A stretch of DNA of 20,364 nucleotides from Bacteroidales bacterium. GTDB taxonomy: Bacteria > Bacteroidota > Bacteroidia > Bacteroidales > UBA932. Both the position numbers and the translations under genes were made by a program. Positions within the stretch are counted from its first letter, which is position 1; the number at the start of each line of letters is the position of its first letter. The stretch is taken from positions 1 through 20,364 of the forward strand of contig JAKSJQ010000034.1 in NCBI GenBank assembly GCA_024402115.1, in the 5' to 3' direction. The notes beneath the pieces are model-generated. The model had not been told where the DNA came from, searched no databases, and saw only the letters and a program-made list of their open reading frames with translations. This document shows, in pieces, positions 15,361 through 20,364 of this stretch.

Positions 15361-16707
15361 CTATGCGTTTAGGAATTCGAGTATCGACTGGAGATCGTCC
15401 TTTGAGAAGGACTTCTGCTCGCCGCTTGCGAGGTTCTTGATGTTGATGACGCCCTGGGCTGCCTCATCGCTTCCGACGATGGAAAGGAATGAGATGCCCT
15501 TGCGGTCGGCATAGTCGAACTGTTTCTTAAGCTTGGTCTGTTCAGGATAGATTTCGCATGCGACGCCTGCCTCGCGGAGGGTCTTCACGACAGGGATGAG
15601 GTACATCGCTTCGCCCATGTTGGCGAAGAGGACCTTGGTGGTGGACATGACTTCCTTAGGGAACTTGTCCAGGCCGCCGAGCACGTCGTAGATGCGGTCG
15701 GCACCGAATGAGATTCCGACTCCGGACATGTTCGGAAGACCGAATATGCCGGTGAGGTTGTCGTAGCGTCCGCCTCCGCAGATACTTCCGATCTGGTAGT
15801 CGAGAGCCTTGACCTCGAAGATCGCTCCGGTGTAGTAGTTGAGTCCGCGCGCGAGGGAGAGGTCGATCTCCACCTGGTTTCTGATGTCTGCGGCAGCGAT
15901 GAATCCGAAGAGCTCCTCGAGTTCGTCGAGGCCCTTGAGACCGGTCTCTGAACCGCTCATGATCCCCCTCATGGTGGCGATCTTCTCGCTTGCGCTTCCC
16001 TGGAGGGTGAGGACAGGTTCGATGATCTTCACGGCCTCGGCGGTGAGACCCTTCTCCATCATCTCAGCCTCCACAGCCTCGATGCCGATCTTGTCGATCT
16101 TGTCGATCGCGACGGTGATGTCCACGACCTTGTCAGGGAATCCGCAGATCTCTGCGAGTCCGGTGAGCACCTTGCGGTTGTTTATCTTGATGCATACGCG
16201 CACGTCGAACTTGCGGAACACCTGGTCCACGATCTGCACAAGCTCGAGCTCGTTGATCTGGGAGGTGCTTCCGATGACGTCGGCGTCGCACTGGTAGAAT
16301 TCACGGTAACGTCCCTTCTGAGGGCGGTCGGCGCGCCATACGGGCTGGATCTGGAACCTTCTGAAAGGGAAGGTGAGCTCGTTCTGGTGCTGCACCACGA
16401 AGCGTGCGAAAGGCACTGTGAGGTCATAGCGGAGACCCTTCTCGCACACCTGCGGCGTGAGAGGCTTGGACATGTCCGCGCCTGCGAACGGGTCGCCCGA
16501 GTTGAGGATGCGGTAGAGGAGCTTGTCGCCCTCGTCGCCGTACTTGCCAAGGAGTGTGCTGAGGTTCTCCATCGCAGGGGTCTCGATCTGCGAGTATCCG
16601 TAGGTCCTGTAGACGCTCTTGATGGTGTCGAATATGTAGTTGCGCGCTGCCATTTCAGCAGGGCCGAAGTCTCTTGTTCCCTTTGGGATCGATGGTTTCT
16701 GTGCCAT
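15361..16707 (-). CDS. hisS: Histidyl-tRNA synthetase
   Basis: This 448-residue class II synthetase attaches histidine to tRNA-His. Class II motif 1 region: PKGTRDFGP near the N-terminus; motif 2: [15 protein letters not shown] with the catalytic Arg, followed by [12 protein letters not shown]; the HisRS-specific [11 protein letters not shown] with the histidine-binding Arg; motif 3: [13 protein letters not shown]-terminal anticodon-binding domain follows (about 355-448). ATG 16707 ([10 protein letters not shown]) is chosen: the in-frame extension to 16794 runs through the promoter TAAATTTG and the manA start. Likely leader about 20 bases. The gene heads the hisS-apt operon. Confidence 0.95.
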   Translation of the reverse strand: MAQKPSIPKGTRDFGPAEMAARNYIFDTIKSVYRTYGYSQIETPAMENLSTLLGKYGDEGDKLLYRILNSGDPFAGADMSKPLTPQVCEKGLRYDLTVPFARFVVQHQNELTFPFRRFQIQPVWRADRPQKGRYREFYQCDADVIGSTSQINELELVQIVDQVFRKFDVRVCIKINNRKVLTGLAEICGFPDKVVDITVAIDKIDKIGIEAVEAEMMEKGLTAEAVKIIEPVLTLQGSASEKIATMRGIMSGSETGLKGLDELEELFGFIAAADIRNQVEIDLSLARGLNYYTGAIFEVKALDYQIGSICGGGRYDNLTGIFGLPNMSGVGISFGADRIYDVLGGLDKFPKEVMSTTKVLFANMGEAMYLIPVVKTLREAGVACEIYPEQTKLKKQFDYADRKGISFLSIVGSDEAAQGVINIKNLASGEQKSFSKDDLQSILEFLNA

Positions 16708-16731
16708 TTCTGTCGTATATGGTGTGGACGG

Positions 16732-16739
16732 CAAATTTA
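16732..16739 (-). promoter_or_regulatory. -7 promoter element (TAAATTTG) for hisS-apt
   Basis: CAAATTTA on the plus strand reads TAAATTTG on the minus strand and ends 24 bases before the hisS ATG. Only 12 bases separate it from the divergent TACCTTTG at 16752. Confidence 0.6.
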
Positions 16740-16751
16740 GCATTTTTTTCA

Positions 16752-16759
16752 TACCTTTG
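16752..16759 (+). promoter_or_regulatory. -7 promoter element (TACCTTTG) for the mannose-6-phosphate isomerase operon
   Basis: TACCTTTG ends 17 bases before ATG 16777, so the leader is only about 12 bases. A T-run (16743-16749) precedes it. Confidence 0.65.
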
Positions 16760-16776
16760 CGCCAATACATGACACT

Positions 16777-17940
16777 ATGGAGACAAAGAAACAACTATAT
16801 CCGTTAAAGTTCATCCCTATCCCTGCCAGAAAGCCCTGGGGAGGCGATGCGCTGATCAAGATGCTCGGAAAATCCTTCGTCGAGACCGATGACGAAGGGG
16901 AGGAGCATAAGCTTACCGCCAAGGACAAGGTAGGTGAAAGCTGGGAGCTTGCCGACCTTGGATTCCAGGAGTCCGTAGTGGAGGATGGCTGGCTTGCCGG
17001 CAACACCCTCGAGGAACTGATGGAGACCTATATTGACAGGGTCGCAGGCGAGGACGTCTACAACTGGTACGGCCTGCAGTTCCCGCTCATGGTGAAATTC
17101 CTGGACATGGAGGACATGACTTCGGTGCAGGTGCATCCGGACGACGAGATCGCCGGGGAGCGCTACGATGCGCTCGGCGGGGCGGAACTTTGGTACGTGA
17201 TGGACGCGAAGCCGGGAGCGAAGGTGTATCTCGGATTCTGCCGCGAGGTGACGGCGCAGGAGTTCTACGAGCGCTGCCTCAACGGGACGGTGGAGGAGAT
17301 CCTGAACGTCATATATCCGAAAAAGGGTGACACCATCTATATCGCTCCGGGTACGGTACATGCTGCCGGTTGCGGACTGCTGGTCGCTCAGGTTCAGGAG
17401 GCTTCCGACATGACCTTCCGTCTCTGTGATTGGGGAAGGGAGTACGATCCGCCATGCGCAAGGATGATGCATCTCGAAGAGGCCATCGATATCGTGAATT
17501 ATTCCGCAGTCACCCAGTCCCGCTGGCATCGCGGACCGCTCTGGGACAATCCGGAGGCGGGACTTCCTGTCGTGGAGAATCTTGTCAGCAGCCCAGAATT
17601 CACGGTGAATCTCCTCCGCCTGAGGGAACCGGTGAAGGCCTCGACTTCGAAGGCCGGAAGCTTCCTCGTGTATGTCTGCGTCGAAGGCCAGCTGAGCATC
17701 CAGGTTCCTTCGCAGGATGGAAAGGGAACTGACACGACCGTGCTTTCCAAGGGAGAGACGGTGCTCATTCCCGCAGACATGCCTGACTACCTCCTTGTCC
17801 CTCGCGACAAGGGTACAGTGATACTTGAGGCGACCGTGGAGAAGCGGAGCGACATGGACGGATATATCAATCCGGACACCGAGGCCTACCTCGAAGGTGA
17901 GGACTACGAAGGTCTGGAATCAGGAGAACTTCTCAATTAG
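16777..17940 (+). CDS. manA: Class I mannose-6-phosphate isomerase
   Basis: This 387-residue cupin enzyme interconverts mannose-6-phosphate and fructose-6-phosphate, feeding mannose catabolism or GDP-mannose synthesis. It starts with [15 protein letters not shown]. Zinc-ligand positions of type I isomerases are present: Q118 and H120 in SVQVHPDD, E137 in GGAELWYV, H195 in APGTVHA. The C-terminal cupin-like domain is about 285-370. Length is normal. The S4-domain gene follows 4 bases after the stop. ATG 16777 is the first in-frame start; an earlier ATG at 16769 is out of frame and stops after 12 codons. The Tyr-rich acidic C-terminal tail is not conserved in family members I recall. Confidence 0.92.
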   Translation: METKKQLYPLKFIPIPARKPWGGDALIKMLGKSFVETDDEGEEHKLTAKDKVGESWELADLGFQESVVEDGWLAGNTLEELMETYIDRVAGEDVYNWYGLQFPLMVKFLDMEDMTSVQVHPDDEIAGERYDALGGAELWYVMDAKPGAKVYLGFCREVTAQEFYERCLNGTVEEILNVIYPKKGDTIYIAPGTVHAAGCGLLVAQVQEASDMTFRLCDWGREYDPPCARMMHLEEAIDIVNYSAVTQSRWHRGPLWDNPEAGLPVVENLVSSPEFTVNLLRLREPVKASTSKAGSFLVYVCVEGQLSIQVPSQDGKGTDTTVLSKGETVLIPADMPDYLLVPRDKGTVILEATVEKRSDMDGYINPDTEAYLEGEDYEGLESGELLN

Positions 17941-17944
17941 AGTT

Positions 17945-18355
17945 ATGGACAGCACGAGGATAGACAAGTACCTATGGGCGATCCGCGTCTACAAGAGCCG
18001 CACTGACGCCACCGATGCCTGCAAGGGCGGAAAGGTGAAGCTCAACGGTCTGGACGTGAAGCCTTCCCGTGAGATAAAGGCCGGGGACATGCTTACCGCC
18101 CGCAAGGGCCAGGTGCAGTTCACCTTCCGTGTCATAGAACCCATCGACAAGAGGCAGGGCGCGAAGTTCGTGCCCCAGTATGCGGAGAACCTGACTCCGC
18201 CGGAGGAACTCGAGAAGATGAGGGCGCCGGTGGAGACCTTCTTCTTCAAGAGGGACCGCGGAACCGGCAGACCGACCAAGAAGGACAGACGTCAGATGGA
18301 TTCGCTCTGGGACCTTCTGGACGACGGATTCGACCTTGACGATCTCGATATCTGA
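17945..18355 (+). CDS. S4-domain RNA-binding protein, Hsp15/HslR-like
   Basis: This 136-residue protein starts with an S4 domain (about 3-65: RIDKYLWAIRVYKSRTDA, KGGKVKLNGLDVKPSREIKAGD), the same core as Hsp15, which in E. coli rescues stalled 50S subunits carrying nascent chains. A basic segment follows (KRDRGTGRPTKKDRR) and the tail is acidic (LLDDGFDLDDLDI). It lies 4 bases after manA and should be co-transcribed; the pairing with a sugar isomerase gives no functional hint. ATG 17945 gives the S4 domain at the N-terminus; the longer ORF from 17825 only adds manA-overlapping sequence. Confidence 0.9.
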   Translation: MDSTRIDKYLWAIRVYKSRTDATDACKGGKVKLNGLDVKPSREIKAGDMLTARKGQVQFTFRVIEPIDKRQGAKFVPQYAENLTPPEELEKMRAPVETFFFKRDRGTGRPTKKDRRQMDSLWDLLDDGFDLDDLDI

Positions 18356-18357
18356 TC

Positions 18358-18395
18358 AAGAGACTGGCCAAAAAGTATTGGCCAGTCTCTTTTTT
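18358..18395 (+). terminator. Strong intrinsic terminator after the manA-S4 operon
   Basis: A perfect 14-bp stem (18358-18371 with 18378-18391) with a six-base loop, followed by a T-run. It begins two bases after the S4 gene stop. Confidence 0.9.
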
Positions 18396-18472
18396 GTTAA
18401 CTGATTGCAGAATAATATCATTTTTCGCCCAAAATTGTAATGGATATCTATGCGACAATTGCTAAATAATGG

Positions 18473-18480
18473 TAATTTTG
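18473..18480 (+). promoter_or_regulatory. -7 promoter element (TAATTTTG) for the Ntn-hydrolase lipoprotein
   Basis: TAATTTTG matches TAnnTTTG and ends 22 bases before ATG 18503. The -33 region is not clear. Confidence 0.55.
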
Positions 18481-18502
18481 TAACGACTATGTAAGTGTGG
18501 AT

Positions 18503-19708
18503 ATGAAAAAGTATATGAATGGATTGTGCTGCATGGCGGCAGCGGCGCTGAGTGCATGCGGCGCACCGTCCGACCCGGATGCGGACAATGCTGAGAAATG
18601 GAGCCCTGACCAGAGGGCGAGCGTGGAGAGCATAACTGCAGTGGAGGGGTCCGACGGACACCTATTCGAGATGAACTATACTGCGGATTATAAGCTCCCG
18701 GAGATGATGAAGGAAGGCTGTGGCTCTCTTCCCGAGTCGCTTCTTCTCCTTTACAAGAACTTGCTGCCGGAGTCCCGCATCCTTCTCCAGAATGCCAGCA
18801 CCCAGGGCGTGGGCTGCAGTACTTTCTCATCGGCGAGCAGCGATGGGGGATATGTGCTCGGCCGAAATTATGACTATCCGGTGAAAGGCAATTACTATGT
18901 CGTGGTGCATACCGCACCGGAGCACGGTTACAAGTCGGTAGGTATCGCCGATGTCAGTGCTCTCCTTGCAGATCCCGATCCAGAGAATCCGTTCAGCACT
19001 GTGCGCAACCAGGAGATGACCATATTCGCGCCTTTCAGCATCCTCGACGGTATCAATGAGAAAGGTCTCATGGGCAGCTTCATGCAGCTCGAATTCGAGG
19101 CGACCATGCAGGACCGCGGCCGCACTCCGATGCTTTCCAACTGGATGCTCCGCGTCGTTCTCGACAACTGCGCGACCGTGGATGAGGCCATCGCGATGAT
19201 GGACCGTTTCGATGTCCGTTCCATCTTCCAGAACGAGGATATGGACCTCCACTACATCTATGCGGATGCGAACGGGGACAGGGTCATCATCGAGTATGTG
19301 GATAACGAGATGCATGTGCTCCGCACACCGGATCTGATCGGTGAGGATGCACCTTATATCATGTCGACCAACTTCTACCTCACTCCAGGCCGTCGTGTCG
19401 ACAGGGAGACCGGTCTATGGGAGAAGAAGGAGCTCGGCTACTGGCGTTTCGACGTGCTTTGCGAGAGTCTCAAGGCAAATCCGACCCCATCGAAGGCAGA
19501 GGCTATGGATTATATGAAGAGTGTACGCATCGTATTCAACGACCAGGACGAGATCGAGGCGATGAAGCGCGTAGGATTGGATCCGGAGAAGTTCGAGGAC
19601 TGGAGCTGGATGTCCCTCTGGTCGTCAGTGTACAACAGCGAGGACCTCAGCCTGGATTTGTGTATCCGTGAGAACTACGACAGGAAATACTCCTTCAAGA
19701 TCGACTAG
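18503..19708 (+). CDS. Lipoprotein Ntn-hydrolase (choloylglycine hydrolase/acyltransferase-like)
   Basis: This 401-residue lipoprotein has a lipobox ending at Cys19 (ALSAC). About 85 residues follow before a Gly-Cys junction (GVGC, C105). From C105 the sequence fits linear amide C-N hydrolases: Arg at +16 and Asp at +19 (RNYDY), the spacing of Cys2, Arg18 and Asp21 in bile salt hydrolase. Other signs are GINEKGL and STNFYL (N290). The Gly-Cys junction recalls autocleavage in isopenicillin N acyltransferase. After C19 the stretch GAPSDPDADNAE is acidic, as in Bacteroidota surface lipoprotein signals. Substrate is unknown: bile salts, N-acyl amides and beta-lactams are all possible. Start: ATG 18503 is preferred over GTG 18497. 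A carboxylesterase follows 40 bases later. Confidence 0.85.
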   Translation: MKKYMNGLCCMAAAALSACGAPSDPDADNAEKWSPDQRASVESITAVEGSDGHLFEMNYTADYKLPEMMKEGCGSLPESLLLLYKNLLPESRILLQNASTQGVGCSTFSSASSDGGYVLGRNYDYPVKGNYYVVVHTAPEHGYKSVGIADVSALLADPDPENPFSTVRNQEMTIFAPFSILDGINEKGLMGSFMQLEFEATMQDRGRTPMLSNWMLRVVLDNCATVDEAIAMMDRFDVRSIFQNEDMDLHYIYADANGDRVIIEYVDNEMHVLRTPDLIGEDAPYIMSTNFYLTPGRRVDRETGLWEKKELGYWRFDVLCESLKANPTPSKAEAMDYMKSVRIVFNDQDEIEAMKRVGLDPEKFEDWSWMSLWSSVYNSEDLSLDLCIRENYDRKYSFKID

Positions 19709-19748
19709 GCATCATTTGATTTCATTACCATTTAAACCACAATAAAAC

Positions 19749-20364
19749 ATGAAAAAAATTATCCTCGGAATTGCACTCGCCGCAGTGGCAGCGTGTGCTC
19801 CAAAGAAGGCCGAGACCCCTATCCTCACTATCGAGGGCGGTCAGGTCCAGGGCGTTGAGACCAGCGTTGCTGGTGTCGTTGCTTACAAGGGTATCCCTTA
19901 CGCAGCAGCTCCTATCAAGGAGAATCGTTGGAAAGCTCCACAGCCAGTAGAGCCATGGCAGGGCGTCAAGGTTTGCGATCGCTTCGCTAACCCAAGCTAC
20001 CAGCACATCCAGTACAAGGGTGGCTACTATACTGAGTGGGGTTACGGTGATGAGGCTCCTTTCAGCGAGGACTGTCTCTACCTCAACGTATGGACCAAGC
20101 AGTCTGGCAATCCTGGCGCAAAGCTCCCTGTAGCTGTATGGATCCATGGTGGCGGATACCGCGAAGGTTTCGGTACCGAGCCTGAGTTCGACGGCAAGGA
20201 GTTCGCAGGCAAGGACGTGGTTCTCGTGACCATCAACTACCGTCTCGGCGTATTCGGCTTCCTCACCCATCCTGAGCTCTCAGCTGAGAACCCTAACGGC
20301 GTTTCCGGCAACTACGGTATCCTCGACCAGATCGAGTCACTCAAGTGGGTCAAGAAGAACATCG
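19749..20364 (+). CDS. Type-B carboxylesterase lipoprotein, C-terminal part cut off by window edge
   Basis: The first 205 residues are visible. A signal with lipobox ends at Cys16 (AVAACAPKK). The carboxylesterase type-B N-terminal signature follows: VAYKGIPYAAAP, RWKAPQPV, the EDCLYLNVW motif, then the oxyanion loop WIHGGGY and VLVTINYRLGVFGFL. The GxSxG nucleophile, Glu and His should lie just past the right edge. It hydrolyses carboxylic esters outside or on the cell surface; the substrate is unknown. It starts 40 bases after the Ntn-hydrolase stop with no TAnnTTTG match between, so it is probably co-transcribed with it. Codon use is regular and shows no sign of recent transfer. Confidence 0.93.
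   Translation, partial: MKKIILGIALAAVAACAPKKAETPILTIEGGQVQGVETSVAGVVAYKGIPYAAAPIKENRWKAPQPVEPWQGVKVCDRFANPSYQHIQYKGGYYTEWGYGDEAPFSEDCLYLNVWTKQSGNPGAKLPVAVWIHGGGYREGFGTEPEFDGKEFAGKDVVLVTINYRLGVFGFLTHPELSAENPNGVSGNYGILDQIESLKWVKKNI

Noticed and set aside
14769..15440. 223-residue ORF antisense to apt and the hisS end
   Set aside because: It opposes a clear apt gene and crosses its terminator; no domain or promoter is seen.
16708..16794. 29-residue N-terminal extension of hisS
   Set aside because: It crosses TAAATTTG and the manA start; [14 protein letters not shown] is the expected HisRS N-terminus.
16769..16807. Short upstream ORF of 12 codons overlapping the manA start
   Set aside because: It lies only about 6 bases from the predicted transcript start, has no ribosome signal and no conserved content that I can judge; likely chance.
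17825..17944. Extension of the S4-domain gene into manA
   Set aside because: It is translated from manA sequence in another frame; the S4 domain begins right after ATG 17945.

Overview
The window looks like a chromosomal segment of a Bacteroidota (Bacteroidales-type) bacterium with moderately high GC, probably an uncultured gut or rumen lineage; I cannot name the genus. The main clue is the promoter grammar. Most transcription units are preceded by a match to the Bacteroidota -7 element TAnnTTTG, and starts have AT-rich leaders without Shine-Dalgarno sequences. Gene content agrees: surface-type lipoproteins, a secreted CE1-like esterase, a DUF6057-like membrane protein beside a TolB-like lipoprotein, and a sigma/PspC operon. 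I see no rRNA, tRNA, CRISPR array, insertion sequence or prophage. No gene-free stretch exceeds 300 bases; the longest, 9195-9444, holds a promoter and an operator-like box.

Left part (1-4059). A truncated secreted esterase (minus) diverges from a two-domain RidA-like protein (plus). greA (minus) diverges from a cysK-cysE pair (plus) that makes cysteine from serine. The CysE C-terminus ends in isoleucine, the residue that docks into CysK in known cysteine synthase complexes. cysE converges on the next operon, and both stop codons lie in one CTAG palindrome.

Middle-left (4056-9194, all minus). A HAD phosphatase, a lipoprotein with a CxxCH haem-type motif on a TolB-like propeller, a polytopic DUF6057-like protein and an M14 zinc carboxypeptidase run in series. 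The lipoprotein and membrane genes overlap at ATGA. The first two genes have -7 elements ending only 4-5 bases before ATG, which suggests leaderless transcripts.

Middle (9300-12410, plus). This is the most unusual region. Two paralogous 65-residue single-span membrane proteins bracket a LysR-type regulator and an AspT/YidE-family transporter. Both small genes share an upstream box containing GCTATAGAAACAAA, placed exactly 49 bases before an identical TACCTTTG promoter, and a related early-leader repeat. This looks like a LysR regulon with two target promoters and a duplicated small protein that may work with the transporter.

Right part (12498-20364). proC is followed by convergent minus-strand units: PspC - ECF sigma - membrane protein (a candidate sigma/anti-sigma system), and hisS-apt ending in a strong terminator. 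hisS diverges from a mannose-6-phosphate isomerase-S4 domain operon through overlapping promoters and ends at a perfect 14-bp hairpin. Last come a lipoprotein Ntn-hydrolase of the choloylglycine hydrolase/acyltransferase type and a truncated type-B carboxylesterase lipoprotein.
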